A stretch of 64,000 nt of DNA from JBBRBB01 sp963830175 (GCA_963830175.1 CAWHKV010000004.1:62001-126000); one strand, 5' to 3'; counted from the stretch's first letter, positions 7,179 to 17,567 are shown. Program-made: numbers and translations. Notes: a model not told the origin generated them from the sequence alone.

Positions 7179-8957
7179 TTAAAAAGGAAAGAAGTATGGA
7201 ATAATGAACGTGGCCAATATCCAGAAAAGAATATTAAGTGGTGTGCCTACACGCAAATAATCTTTGAATTTATAATTTCCCGGAGCATAGATCATGGCGT
7301 TTGTCTGGTATCCCATGGGTGTCATAAAACTTAGTGATGCCGCAAAGGTTACTGCAAGCAAAAAAGGGCGGGAATTAATATCCATATCATTAGCTGTAAC
7401 TATGGCAATAGGCGCCAATAACGCCGCAGTTGCATTGTTTGACATGAAATTGGTTGACAAAAAAGTTAACCCGAAAAATACTGAAAGAACTGCCTGTGGG
7501 CCATACTGCCCGATTGTATTAATAATTCCATCTGCAATAAGCCCTGCCGTACCGGTTTTCTCGAGTGCTGCGCCAAGCGAAAGAATACCCGCAAGCATAA
7601 ACACAACTTTCCAGTCTATTGCCCTGTAAGCCTCTTCAGTTTTTATAAACTTAAAGATTATAAGCACTATAACTCCCACTGTTGCACTTAAAACAATAGG
7701 GGCGATACCTAATGCTGCAAAGGCCACAATACCACCAACAATACCTATTACTGATATGGCCTTCATTACGTTAAACCTGCTGTGAACATTTTCAGAAATG
7801 ATGAGCATATCGTCACTGTTCTTTAGCAAGGGTAACTGATCGTTGTTACAATAAATCAATAACACATCACCCGATTTAAGCTTGGTGTGTCCAACCTTTT
7901 CATGCACTATTTCCTCGCGGTGCCTAACCGCCAATACAGTTGCACCAGAGAATCTTGCCCTGAAATTAAATGCCTTTAAAGAGCGGTCTTCCATTTTTGA
8001 ATTAACAGTAACCATGGCTTCGACAAGGGTAATGTCGCCGGTTAATAATTCGTTTACATCAACTCTTTTATCAGATTTAAGTTTGATGCCTTCTCGGTAC
8101 ATCAGCCTTTTTAATTTATTTATGTCGCAGCTAACTTTTAGTATGTCGTCAGCCTCAAGTATAAAACCGGGAAAAGGATAGAGCAGCGAGCCTTTACGCG
8201 TAATCTGAATTATTTTGATACCCAACAATTTTTCGAGTGGTGATTCTTTTATTGATTTTCCCACTGACTTTGCCTGTGGTAATAAAATGATCTCAGTTAA
8301 ATATTGACCTATGGCGTATTCCTCTGCCAGCCCACCTTTTTGTTCACGATTTGGTAGAATTTTTTTTCCGAAAACAACCATATATGTTATACCAACAGCC
8401 AGGAAAATAAGGCCTACCGGTGCCATCTCGAACATACCGATGGGAGGTAAGCCCTGGGCTTCGGCAATGCCGCTAACCAATATGTTTGTTGATGTACCGA
8501 TAAGTGTACAAATGCCGCCCAATAATGCTCCGAATGATAATGGCATTAAAAGCATAGAAGGATTAAGCTTTGTTTTTTTAGCAACTTTTATTACAACAGG
8601 CATTAATAAGGCGACTACCGCAGTATCATTCATAAATGCGGAAAGTCCACCGGAAATAATCATTAATGCGCCGATGGTTAACACGTAACTTTTTCTGCTG
8701 ATAACCCTTAAAAGATTTCCTACTTTTCTAAGACTGCCTGATTTGTAAATGGCAGAACTAACAACAAACATACAGGCAACAGTAATGGTAGCTGAATTTG
8801 TAAAACCGGCAAAGCCTTCTGCGGGTGTTAAAACACCTGTGATCATTAAAATAGCCATTATAATAATGGCGACTGTATCTATTCCAAATTTCTCTGAAAT
8901 GAAAAGGTACATGGCCAAAATAATTACACCCAAAACAATTCCTATCTCAACTGTCAT
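7179..8957 (-). CDS. SLC13-family permease with two TrkA-C domains
   Basis: A 592-residue polytopic transporter. An N-terminal bundle of about six helices (MTVEIGIVLGVIILAMYLF onward, with SAFMNDTAVVALLMPVV and GTSTNILVSG loops typical of the ion-transporter/DASS fold) is followed by two soluble TrkA-C (RCK_C) domains at about residues 215-375. A second helical bundle contains the repeated STNFMSNNATAALLAPIA motif. Members import anions such as sulfate or dicarboxylates with Na+; the RCK_C domains suggest ligand gating. The substrate is not identifiable. An 18-bp perfect palindrome lies 23 bp upstream of the start codon and may be an operator. Confidence 0.9.
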   Translation of the reverse strand: MTVEIGIVLGVIILAMYLFISEKFGIDTVAIIIMAILMITGVLTPAEGFAGFTNSATITVACMFVVSSAIYKSGSLRKVGNLLRVISRKSYVLTIGALMIISGGLSAFMNDTAVVALLMPVVIKVAKKTKLNPSMLLMPLSFGALLGGICTLIGTSTNILVSGIAEAQGLPPIGMFEMAPVGLIFLAVGITYMVVFGKKILPNREQKGGLAEEYAIGQYLTEIILLPQAKSVGKSIKESPLEKLLGIKIIQITRKGSLLYPFPGFILEADDILKVSCDINKLKRLMYREGIKLKSDKRVDVNELLTGDITLVEAMVTVNSKMEDRSLKAFNFRARFSGATVLAVRHREEIVHEKVGHTKLKSGDVLLIYCNNDQLPLLKNSDDMLIISENVHSRFNVMKAISVIGIVGGIVAFAALGIAPIVLSATVGVIVLIIFKFIKTEEAYRAIDWKVVFMLAGILSLGAALEKTGTAGLIADGIINTIGQYGPQAVLSVFFGLTFLSTNFMSNNATAALLAPIAIVTANDMDINSRPFLLAVTFAASLSFMTPMGYQTNAMIYAPGNYKFKDYLRVGTPLNILFWILATFIIPYFFPF

Positions 8958-8979
8958 TGCACAATGGTTTAATTATTCA

Positions 8980-8997
8980 TGCCTTTAATTAAAGGCA
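8980..8997. promoter_or_regulatory. 18-bp perfect palindrome upstream of the SLC13 permease
   Basis: TGCCTTTAATTAAAGGCA is fully self-complementary with no spacer. It lies 23 bp before the permease start codon and about 205 bp before the divergent lipoprotein gene. Position and symmetry fit a dimeric repressor site; no regulator gene is adjacent. The remainder of the 244-bp divergent spacer shows nothing else I can name. Confidence 0.45.
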
Positions 8998-9201
8998 GGA
9001 TTTTTTATAAAGCTATAATATAACAATGAATAGCGGCATATAGTAAGAAACTTAGACATATGGAAACCGTTGAAAAAGTATCACTATCGCGGAAGTAATT
9101 TTTATTGTTTTACCATTTATAATAATTATACAACTGCATGCTGAATTAGTTCGTACATTGATTGGTGCTTTTCACCTTTTCCCGACTTAAAAATTATTAC
9201 A

Positions 9202-9639
9202 ATGAAATTCAAACAGTTTAACCGTACATCCATAATTTTTGCAATTATTGCCAATGTGTTTTTATTCGCATCATCATCCTGCACAAAAAAATTAAACTTT
9301 TCTAATTCAGCCGTTGTTCCTGCCGCAGAAGGATTTGTTAAGGTTAAAAAAGATAAGAATGATAACTATGCATTAAGCATTAACGTTAATAACCTGGCCA
9401 GTCCTTCCCAACTTCAACCTGCACATAACGCCTACGTAGCGTGGATTGAAACCGACTCTCATGGTACAAAAAATATAGGCCAGCTAAAAACTTCAAGCAG
9501 TATTATTTCTAAAGCTAAAAAAGCTTCGTTAAATGCAGTAACATCTTTTAAGCCGGTTAAGATCTTTATTACTGCCGAAGACAATTCTAACACACAATAC
9601 CCGGGTTCTATGATCGTGCTTTCCACCGACAATTTTTAA
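9202..9639 (+). CDS. Hypothetical lipoprotein
   Basis: The 145-residue product has an SPII signal with lipobox FASSSC (Cys 27), so it is an envelope lipoprotein. The mature part has a pattern seen in Bacteroidota lipoproteins and anti-sigma C-terminal domains: LSINVNNLASPSQL, then YVAWIETDSHGTKNIGQL, then a final VKIFITAEDNS strand, consistent with a small beta-sandwich. No catalytic motif is visible. It is followed by a strong terminator, so it is monocistronic. Function unknown. Confidence 0.8.
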   Translation: MKFKQFNRTSIIFAIIANVFLFASSSCTKKLNFSNSAVVPAAEGFVKVKKDKNDNYALSINVNNLASPSQLQPAHNAYVAWIETDSHGTKNIGQLKTSSSIISKAKKASLNAVTSFKPVKIFITAEDNSNTQYPGSMIVLSTDNF

Positions 9640-9664
9640 AACCTACGTATTTAGTTATATAGAG

Positions 9665-9691
9665 ATGCACCTTATTGGGTGCATTTTTTTT
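9665..9691 (+). terminator. Intrinsic terminator after the lipoprotein gene
   Basis: Stem atgcacc / gggtgcat with a ttatt loop, followed by eight T. It lies 25 bp after the stop codon of the upstream lipoprotein gene. Confidence 0.9.
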
Positions 9692-9778
9692 GTAGTTGAA
9701 AAAATACACACAGTTGTAAAAAAACTATACTTTCCATAATAAATATTTAGATATTTTAGAGATTAAATATTTGCCAGT

Positions 9779-11107
9779 ATGAAGAAAAAATTTTTGCTAG
9801 CCGGTTCAGCATCATTGATACTATTTTTTATTTTCTCTTCATGCGCACATACTAATAAAGTTCAACAGCGCACAGAAGGAAATTGGCCTAACGCTGTTCT
9901 GGTACCCACCACTAAGTTTTACTTCAACAATTTTGTTGACTGCAATATGGCAGAGGCATGGGTAGGAGATACGTTTAGAATATTTCCCGGTAAGTATGGA
10001 GAAGATCCATTATGGGGATATGCAAGAGACCTGAAGTTTGCAAACGGCAAAAATGCAGATGAGGCTTTTCTTAGCAATGCCGAACATTTTACCGAACCAA
10101 ACATGCCACCCAATGTTCCTGTAAATACACCCGGTTTGCATGGCGCGGTTTGGTTTGAAACCATATACCAGGATAGCAAAGACGCTTCGGGAAAAACATT
10201 GTATGCTGTGTATCATAATGAGAATTATCCTCAAACATTTCCTTATGATCCGGCAACAGGAAAAGGATATGTTGCTTCAGAAAAATGGCCCCAGGGATTA
10301 ACCGGTGCCGAAACGCCGGCAGCTGTTTGCCGCATAGGTATAATGAAATCAGTTGATGGCGGACATAACTGGATAAATAAAGGAATTTTTATTGAAGATA
10401 ACCAGCCCCGCATGATATTAAAGCCCCATAATAATTCTGTAAATTTTGCAGGTGGTGTAGGAGATCCCTCTGCTGTAGCACACGGCGATTACCTGTATCT
10501 TTTTTATGGTGAATACGGATATCCCGGGGAGTATAATCCCCTTAGTTACGACCCAGTGCATGAATGGGGCGGGCAATGTGTGAGTGTTGCACGCATTAAA
10601 CTGGATGACCTGAATGACCCTGTTGGTAAAGCTAAAAGGTGGGATGGTTCTGCTTTTACCGTTCCGTACGACGGGGTAGGGCGCCCTATTAAATCCATTC
10701 AAATTCAACCGGCAGATGGAGGCGGACCAACCTCATCAAGTACCGCAAAATATCATTGGGGGCCAAGTGTTAGCTGGAATACCTATTTAAATTGTTGGGT
10801 AATGTTAATGGCACGTGCAGAAGGACCATCATGGAAGGGCGATAAAATTTACATTTCATATAACTTGCACAAAGATCTGGGCGAAGGAAGCAATTCGCAG
10901 GATTGGAGTGAACCTAAACTTTTAGTTAGCCGTCCCGGTCATATTTTATGGTATCCATCCTTACAACCGCAAAATGAACAATCTGATATTGATAACAAGA
11001 ACACCTGCTTAAAACTGGGCAAAGAAGCCAGGTTATTTTTTAAAGACCAGTACGATGGCAAGAGTGAATATATCTCAGAATACATTGTTCGTTTTGAAAA
11101 AGAATAA
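9779..11107 (+). CDS. Lipoprotein, predicted beta-propeller glycosidase-like
   Basis: A 442-residue lipoprotein (lipobox FIFSSCAH, Cys 22). The body has the repeated strand pattern of five-bladed beta-propeller carbohydrate enzymes: an early AVWFETIYQDSKD...LYAVYHNENYP blade, RIGIMKSVDGGHNWINKGI (Asp-box-like), GGVGDPSAVAHGDYLYLFY (a GDPSA turn with a likely catalytic or binding Asp), WGPSVSWNTYLNCWVMLMAR, and a last SEYIVRFEK strand. This resembles GH43/GH117-like or DUF4185 proteins, but I cannot fix the family. It probably binds or cleaves a glycan at the cell surface. It has its own promoter region after the 9665 terminator and converges on dnaE. Confidence 0.75.
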   Translation: MKKKFLLAGSASLILFFIFSSCAHTNKVQQRTEGNWPNAVLVPTTKFYFNNFVDCNMAEAWVGDTFRIFPGKYGEDPLWGYARDLKFANGKNADEAFLSNAEHFTEPNMPPNVPVNTPGLHGAVWFETIYQDSKDASGKTLYAVYHNENYPQTFPYDPATGKGYVASEKWPQGLTGAETPAAVCRIGIMKSVDGGHNWINKGIFIEDNQPRMILKPHNNSVNFAGGVGDPSAVAHGDYLYLFYGEYGYPGEYNPLSYDPVHEWGGQCVSVARIKLDDLNDPVGKAKRWDGSAFTVPYDGVGRPIKSIQIQPADGGGPTSSSTAKYHWGPSVSWNTYLNCWVMLMARAEGPSWKGDKIYISYNLHKDLGEGSNSQDWSEPKLLVSRPGHILWYPSLQPQNEQSDIDNKNTCLKLGKEARLFFKDQYDGKSEYISEYIVRFEKE

Positions 11108-11127
11108 ATAGAATTGTGTGCTAAAAT

Positions 11128-14095
11128 TTACGATGCAAGGTAACTTTTGTCTTTTTTCAAAAGTGAATTGGCATGCTCATCGCGGTTTTTAAAACCTGCC
11201 TTTTTGCAATAGGTTACTTCAACAGAATAAACACCAAACTCTTCTACCACTTTGCCGCGCATGGCATAAAAACCTTTGCCTGTTACAGGGTATCTTGTTG
11301 CGGTCTGCGGAAAAAATATGGTATCGAGCCAGTTGCCTTCCGCATCTATGAACGTGTGAAAATACATCGTCTCTTTTTTAATAGTATGTACGGGTTTTGT
11401 TGTAATAAGGTAGCCCATAACATCAATCACTTTTCCCAAATGGTTTTCTATATCTTTTGCAAGTACATATTTTTCGGGATCATCATTCACCAGGTTAAAC
11501 GCATTGCATAGTGCAAAGCCCATCAGTTCAATTTCATCTATTGCATCATCTAACGGCTGCTGTTGCAATACCGGTAGTTTAAATTCAACCGGTGGTTCTT
11601 TGAATAACACGCTGTTAACTGAATGTTGTGTATTTTTCTTTTGCAAAAAATTCGCCTCCCACAACAACTCTTTTTTATTCTTGCCTGTAAACCTGAAAGC
11701 ACCAATTCGTATTAAGATGTTCAATTGTTCAAGACCGGGGTCCAGCCGTTCAATAAAATTTTGAAGGTGTAAGTAATCACCGTTTTCCTGCCGCTCAAAA
11801 ACTATGTGTGCTACCAGTTTAGATTCAAGCCCGTCTACATGTATAAAACCCATATGCACATCATTTGCATTTACCGATGTTAGGTGCATGCTTTTATTTA
11901 CACATGGCAAATGAATTTGGGCACCGGTTTTCTTAAGCTCATTAAAATAAAGTTCGCGGCTGTAAAAACCACCGAAATTGTTTATCACCGCCACCATAAA
12001 CTCTACGGGGTAGTATGTTTTAAGAAACAGGCTTTGATAACTTTCTACTGCAAACGATGCAGAGTGTGCTTTGCTGAATGAATAACCTCCAAAACTTTCT
12101 ATCTGCCTCCACACTTCGTTGCTTATTGCATCAGGATAATTTCTTTCTTTACAATTCACGAAAAATTTTTCTTTTATTGCTTGAAACTGTTTGTGTCCGC
12201 GGTATTTACCGCTCATGGCGCGGCGAAGTACATCTGCTTCTGCCATATCCAAACCTGCAAAATGGTGCGCCACTTTTATCACATCTTCCTGGTACACCAT
12301 AACACCATAGGTTTCTTCTAAAAGTTCTTTCATTTTTGGGTGCAGGTATTCAAAATCGTTTGGGTGATGAAAGCGATAAATGTATTGCTTCATCATACCG
12401 CTTTGCGATACGCCGGGGCGAATTATAGAACTTGCTGCAACAAGCGTTATATAATCATCACAACGCAGTTTTTTCAGCAGCTGGCGCATGCCCGGGCTTT
12501 CAATATAAAAGCAACCAATGGTATCGGCATTTCTTATTTGTTCGGCAACACGTTTGTCTTTTTTAAATTTTTCTACTTCGTGAATATTTATACTTACCTG
12601 TTTGTTTTGTTGCACGAGCTCAATGGTTTCTTTAATATGCCCAAGACCGCGCTGACTTAAAATATCAAGTTTAAATAAACCTACTTTTTCTGCGATGAAC
12701 ATATCTATCTGTGACGTAAAAAAACCTTTGGGCGGCATAATGGTAGCGGTGTACTGGTAAATGGGTTCATCACTTATCAGCATGCCGCCTGCATGCACAC
12801 TCAGGTGATGCGGAAAATTTTTAATAAGGCTTCCGTAGTATAGTATCTGTTGTTGAATCTTATCTTCTTTTAACCCGGTGCCTTCAAGGCTGTCGATTTC
12901 TTCTTTGGGTAAACCGAATACTTTACCCAGTTCGCGTATTACAGCCCGGCTTTGAAAAGTGTTGTAAGAGCCCAGCAGGCATACATGCTCCCGCCCGTAC
13001 CGTTTAAAAATATAATCCATCATTTCATCCCTGTCTTTCCAGCTGAAGTCTATATCAAAATCGGGTGGGGCAGAACGATATGGGTTTAAAAAGCGTTCAA
13101 AATATAGGTCAAGTTCAATGGGGTCTACATCTGTTATCTGCAAACAATAAGCAACAATAGAGTTGGCTCCGCTGCCACGCCCTACATAATAAAAGCTGCG
13201 GCTTTGTGCATAGCGTATTATATCCCATGTTATAAGAAAATAAGCATTGAACCCGAGGTCGTTAATGATCTTAAGTTCTTTTACTACGCGGTCTTTCGCC
13301 GTTTTGTTGCGCAGCCCGTAACGCCTCTTCATACCATCGCAGGGTTAGCTTTTCGAGCAGTATGCGATCGTCTTCTTTCGATGCAGAATAAATTTTCTTG
13401 GTTTTATCAGTATAAAATTCGAGGTCTATGCTGCAACTATCTATTAGCTGCAAAGTATTGGTAACAATGAATGGGTATTGTTTAAAACTTTCCAGAATAG
13501 ATGAAGGGGGAATAAAGGTTTCATGCGGCGCTGCAATATCTTCTTTTTGCTGTTTGCTTAGAATGATGTTTTTATCTATGGCACGCAGCAGGCGGTGCAC
13601 ATTGTAATAAGTTTTGTTTTGGAATGTTACCGGGTGAAGTATGATGTACTTGTTTCTGTGCAGTGCCACATCAGCCGTGTAAAGTTTATTTACTTCTGCA
13701 GGCTGCACACCAATGTATTCATTTGCTGTAGGGGTAACAACGGCTTCCGTAAAAGGGTAGATCACATATACATCATCGTGGTAAATAAACTTTTCAGGAA
13801 AAGGTTTTTTTTCTGCCAGGTGCCCTGATAGAAAGCGATTGATGTGACTAAATCCCTTGTTGTTCTTTGCAAGTAATATGTACAACACCGTACTCTCATT
13901 TCTTATTTCAACACCAGCTATCGGTTTTATATGTTGCTGTTTGCAGAAGTCAACAAAATCCCACACATCGCATGTGCTGTTTATGTTTGTAATTGCCATT
14001 GCATCTATGCCCTGCTCTGTGGCGGTTGTTACCAGTTCTTCGGTGCCGTAGGTGCCATACTGAAAGCTGAAATATGTTTTGCAATTAAGGTACAT
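11128..14095 (-). pseudogene. dnaE: DNA polymerase III alpha-type polymerase (DnaE), split by a frameshift
   Basis: Two frames form one C-family polymerase of about 988 residues, shorter than replicative DnaE and similar to the accessory polymerases of mutasome cassettes. The N-terminal part (14095 to 13271) is the PHP domain (MYLNCKTYFSFQYGTYGTEE, DAMAITNINS). The C-terminal part (to 11128) holds the palm with YYVGRGSGANSIVAYCL and PPDFDIDFSW (catalytic Asp pair), then FGGYSFSKAHSASFA and an OB-fold region. They join near 13343: removing one C restores LLEKLTL followed by DGMKRRYGLRNK. No other lesion is seen. It lies 12 bp downstream of dinB in the same operon. Proposed role: error-prone lesion bypass with DinB. 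As written the protein is truncated after the PHP domain. Confidence 0.9.
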
Positions 14096-14107
14096 GGTGT
14101 TTTATCA

Positions 14108-15313
14108 TCAGGCAATGAAGCGCGTAACCCGTGGTATGGTTTTAAGTGATGTCGGATGATTGGTAAAGCCGGAAGCGCGTATAACAAGGTGTTCGCCAAA
14201 CTGGTGTTTAATGCTGTCTACGGCCTGGTAAAGACGAATACTTTCCTGCGTGTCGTTAAAAAGATTTATCTGGTAATTGCCGGGAACCAGGTGGCTGAAA
14301 CGTACGCCCAGCAAGCGTACCAGCAACCGCCTGTCGTACAGCTTATCAAATAGTTCACGTGTTTGTTTTATCAACACATCATCCATGGATGTATAAGGTA
14401 TAATGGTTTGTTTGGTTACCGTTTGAAAATCGCTGTAGCGCACTTTTACAGTAAGGCAACCTGTTAGTTTATTGGTGTCTCTAAGCTCAAAGGCAACTTT
14501 TTCTGTCATGCGCACCAGTTCCTGGTGCAGAAAGTGCATGTTAATCGTGTCTGCTTCAAAAGTGTTTTCGGTGCCTATGCTTTTTGCTTCGTGGTAAGGT
14601 ATAACAGGCGTTTCATCAATACCATTGGCGCGGCGCCATAATTCAATACCGTTTTTGCCCAGCAGGTTCATCATCATTTCTACGGGAATCTGGCTGAGTA
14701 TGTGAATGGTCTCTACGCCCATGCGGCGTAAAAGGTCGCCGGTTTTGGCACCTACCATAGGTAATTTTTCTACAGGCAAAGGCGCAAGAAAAGACTTTTC
14801 TTTTCCGAAAGCGATCTCAATCTCGCCATTTGGCTTTGCTTCGTTGGTAGCAACTTTGCTTATCAGTTTGTTGCTGGCGAGTGCATGAGATACATTAAGA
14901 CCACTTTCTTTAATGATCTTTTTTCTTAACTGCTGCGTGTACATAGCACAGCCAAAGAATTTATCCATGCCATTCAGGTCAATATAAAACTCATCGATGC
15001 TCGACTTTTCAAATAACGGTACTTCGCTTTTTATGATCTCTGTTACCAGCGATGAATATTTTGAGTAACTGTCCATATCTCCCCGAATAATGAGCAGTTC
15101 GGGACAAAGCCGTTTTGCAAGTTTAACCGGCATGGCGCTTTTCACGCCAAATTTTCTGGCTTCGTAACTGCACGAGGCTATCACGCCCCGGTCGCTATGA
15201 CCACCTACTGCAATGGGCCGACCTGCCAGTTTTGAATTTTTCAGGCGTTCAACAGAGACAAAAAAAGAATCCAGGTCAAAATGGGCAATATGATTACGCG
15301 ACAGGTTCATCAT
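14108..15313 (-). CDS. dinB: DNA polymerase IV (Y-family)
   Basis: A 401-residue Y-family translesion polymerase. The catalytic carboxylates are present: D13 in IAHFDLDSFFVSVE and D107/E108 in SSIDEFYIDL. The helix-hairpin-helix thumb (VEKLPMVGAKTGDLLRRMG) and little finger follow. A beta-clamp-binding motif of the QxxLF type, YQINLF, sits near residue 350. ATG 15313 or 15310 can start it. dnaE follows after 12 bp, so both are co-transcribed. An imperfect inverted repeat upstream (15342-15376) may be a damage-response operator. I see no imuA/lexA-like gene next to it. Confidence 0.95.
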   Translation of the reverse strand: MMNLSRNHIAHFDLDSFFVSVERLKNSKLAGRPIAVGGHSDRGVIASCSYEARKFGVKSAMPVKLAKRLCPELLIIRGDMDSYSKYSSLVTEIIKSEVPLFEKSSIDEFYIDLNGMDKFFGCAMYTQQLRKKIIKESGLNVSHALASNKLISKVATNEAKPNGEIEIAFGKEKSFLAPLPVEKLPMVGAKTGDLLRRMGVETIHILSQIPVEMMMNLLGKNGIELWRRANGIDETPVIPYHEAKSIGTENTFEADTINMHFLHQELVRMTEKVAFELRDTNKLTGCLTVKVRYSDFQTVTKQTIIPYTSMDDVLIKQTRELFDKLYDRRLLVRLLGVRFSHLVPGNYQINLFNDTQESIRLYQAVDSIKHQFGEHLVIRASGFTNHPTSLKTIPRVTRFIA

Positions 15314-15341
15314 TCTGTATTGGTGTTACAAAACAAAAATA

Positions 15342-15376
15342 CTAATAATTTTAGCTTATTTCGCTATAAAAATTAG
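15342..15376. promoter_or_regulatory. Imperfect inverted repeat upstream of dinB
   Basis: Arms ctaataattttagc (15342-15355) and gctataaaaattag (15363-15376) match at 11 of 14 positions around a 7-bp spacer, 29 bp before the dinB start codon. Location and symmetry fit a repressor site for the dinB-dnaE operon. The sequence is AT-rich, so chance symmetry is possible. Confidence 0.35.
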
Positions 15377-15441
15377 CATCAGGAGATATTTTTTATAAAC
15401 CGCTGACCCTTAGAACATTTATAAATTAAATGTGGAAACTA

Positions 15442-16662
15442 TCAGAGCGCCTTTTTCTGCACAGCTAACCGAACAACCTTAAGTAGCTTGTTTACAATAA
15501 CGGAGGGTGTTATAGAACGAAGGTGCTGCAGCATATTTAGCATTTCGAGTTGTATCATTCGGTCTTCTTTGCCATAATCCCAAATAGGGAGGATGCATAT
15601 GGTAAACATTTCTTCGAACGTAATTTGGGTGGTAATTATTTTCACCTGTTTTTCATTATTTGTAATAGCATTATTTGGAAAATGAGAAAGCCTGTAAGCA
15701 AGAAGCTTTGTAAGCGCCCGAAGGCTTTCTACGGCAGTACCGGGATCGTTAATACCAGGGCTAAGAGCCTTAATCGCAACTTCCATCAACTGCTTCATGC
15801 CATAAAAAAAATTATTACCAATAGATTCATTTTCGTGAATGAAAAGCGCTTTTTCAACTGTTTCCTGAATATGATCGGGCAGTTCTTTGGAGACATTCAT
15901 TACAACAGAGCCTTCCATAACAAAACTGCCGCGAGGTTTTAAGAGGTGCATGGTACAATCATGCTCATCACAAATCTTCAGAAGAGATTTGTTGTTAAAA
16001 CCTTCATATATACCAGACCCCTTTGCTCGCACAGGATAGGTGTTGGCTGAAAGAATATTTTGTGGTGGTTCACGCTCCAGTTTGCACGTATCCTTCATTT
16101 GCGAACTGGTTTCTTTAGCTATCTGGTGAATAATGAAATTGTACTTTACCGACTGGGTAATGTAGTGCAGAAAATATATAAAAAGAAAGATGTCGAAAAT
16201 GGTAAGTACAATTAAAAAGTATGTGCTGATGGATGGAATGTGAATGCCAGAATCAATATCGCGAATTGTGCTTAGAAGAAATAAGGCGAAAACAATGGTG
16301 CCGATATAAATGCCCAGTACAATTTGCTGAAACCGGTTGCCGATAAGCTTATCAAGTATACGGTTGCTCATTTGCGAGGCGGTCTGGTTAAGAACAATCA
16401 TAACCATAGAAAAGCTAAAAACAGCCAGGGAAATAATGCCGCTAACAATTGATGAAATAATACTGCGTGCCGTAGTTGCATCTTTTAAACTAAACCATTT
16501 AATGTTGGTTTTTATTTGTTTACCCGTTTCTGAAAAATCGAAAGAAACACCCAGGTAAGAAATAGCCAGGAAGGTGATTGCTATAAGGGCAGGGTAAAAA
16601 GCAATACTGTTAATTATTTTGTTGTAATTACGCGCTATCCACAACCTTATATTATTCCACAT
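15442..16662 (-). CDS. DUF2254 family membrane protein
   Basis: A 406-residue integral membrane protein with four hydrophobic helices in the first 160 residues (LIAITFLAISYLGVSF; the SIISSIVSGIISLAVFSFSM helix; VLGIYIGTIVFALFLLST; FLIVLTIFDIFLFIYFLH). A soluble C-terminal half carries the family signature IKALSPGINDPGTAVESLRAL. The motif LNQTASQMSNRIL after helix 2 is also typical. The biochemical role of DUF2254 is not established. The gene lies back to back with an MscS channel gene (114-bp divergent spacer), so a role in membrane or osmotic homeostasis is a reasonable guess only. Confidence 0.88.
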   Translation of the reverse strand: MWNNIRLWIARNYNKIINSIAFYPALIAITFLAISYLGVSFDFSETGKQIKTNIKWFSLKDATTARSIISSIVSGIISLAVFSFSMVMIVLNQTASQMSNRILDKLIGNRFQQIVLGIYIGTIVFALFLLSTIRDIDSGIHIPSISTYFLIVLTIFDIFLFIYFLHYITQSVKYNFIIHQIAKETSSQMKDTCKLEREPPQNILSANTYPVRAKGSGIYEGFNNKSLLKICDEHDCTMHLLKPRGSFVMEGSVVMNVSKELPDHIQETVEKALFIHENESIGNNFFYGMKQLMEVAIKALSPGINDPGTAVESLRALTKLLAYRLSHFPNNAITNNEKQVKIITTQITFEEMFTICILPIWDYGKEDRMIQLEMLNMLQHLRSITPSVIVNKLLKVVRLAVQKKAL

Positions 16663-16776
16663 AAATATCTTTTAAATAATGCCTCTTAAAGAAGCAGGTA
16701 TTCAAATATATTTGTTTTAAATGTGCCTGGTAAATATGTCTATTTTAAAACGGCACAAATTTTTTAAATTGATTGT

Positions 16777-17565
16777 ATGGAAGAAAGAATAGAAAGCGCT
16801 TATGATATTGCATTTGCATGGGCAGTAAACTATGTACCTAAGGTTGTTCTATCCATTATATTATTTATGATAGGGCAGTGGCTTATACGCATTTTGAAAA
16901 GATGGATAAATCATTTTTTTGAAGCGCCTAAATTTATCCAGGTTCGTCCTTTTTTACATGGTTTGGTCGCAACGATTTTGCAGGTATTGCTAATTCTGCT
17001 GATACTCCAAATACTTGGAATTAAAATGACCATTTTTGCAGCCATCATTGCTGCATTTGGTGTGGCAGTTGGTTTTGCTTTATCGGGTACCCTGCAAAAT
17101 TTTGCCAGTGGAATTCTGATACTTTTGTTAAAACCCTACCGCATAGGAGACAATATTGTAACACAGGGGCAGGAGGGCAAGGTTTCATCTATTCAGTTAT
17201 TTTATACCGTAGTAACTGCTTTCGATAATAAAACCATTATTGTTCCTAACAGTAAATTATCTAATGAAATAATTATTAACCTTAGCAGCCAGGGTAAACG
17301 AAGGATTGATATTGAATTAAAATTTAATTACGGGGTTGATATAGACCAGGTAAGAAAAATTGTTTCAGAGGCAATAATATCATCCAAACAAATACTTGCT
17401 GAACCTGAATACAGGGTTGTTATTTCATCAATTGAAACCGATGGGTATAAACTGATGATTAATGTGTGGACAGCAGCTAGTGGCTTTTTAGATACCAAAT
17501 ATCAATTACAGGAAGCAATAATTGCTGCCCTTAAGCATAATGCTATAAAATTACCGGGCATGTAA
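16777..17565 (+). CDS. Small-conductance mechanosensitive channel, MscS family
   Basis: A 262-residue MscS-type channel of minimal architecture. Helices TM1-TM2 (VPKVVLSIILFMIGQWLI; LVATILQVLLILLILQIL) lead to the pore helix TM3 with the Ala/Gly pattern AAIIAAFGVAVGFALSGTLQ. The beta domain follows (PYRIGDNIVTQGQEGKVSSI, IIVPNSKLSNEIIINLS), then the alpha/beta C-terminus. It would release solutes on hypo-osmotic shock. It starts 114 bp from the divergent DUF2254 gene and ends 2 bp before the convergent PAS kinase. A second MscS gene lies at 20098. Confidence 0.93.
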   Translation: MEERIESAYDIAFAWAVNYVPKVVLSIILFMIGQWLIRILKRWINHFFEAPKFIQVRPFLHGLVATILQVLLILLILQILGIKMTIFAAIIAAFGVAVGFALSGTLQNFASGILILLLKPYRIGDNIVTQGQEGKVSSIQLFYTVVTAFDNKTIIVPNSKLSNEIIINLSSQGKRRIDIELKFNYGVDIDQVRKIVSEAIISSKQILAEPEYRVVISSIETDGYKLMINVWTAASGFLDTKYQLQEAIIAALKHNAIKLPGM

Positions 17566-17567
17566 AG

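Noticed and set aside
7294..7629. Antisense open frames inside the SLC13 gene (also 8311-8688, 8749-8988)
   Set aside because: They mirror codons of a well-supported membrane protein and have no family pattern of their own.
13204..14149. Plus-strand open frames opposite the polymerase genes
   Set aside because: Cysteine-rich shadow translations of DnaE; the minus-strand frames show conserved polymerase motifs.
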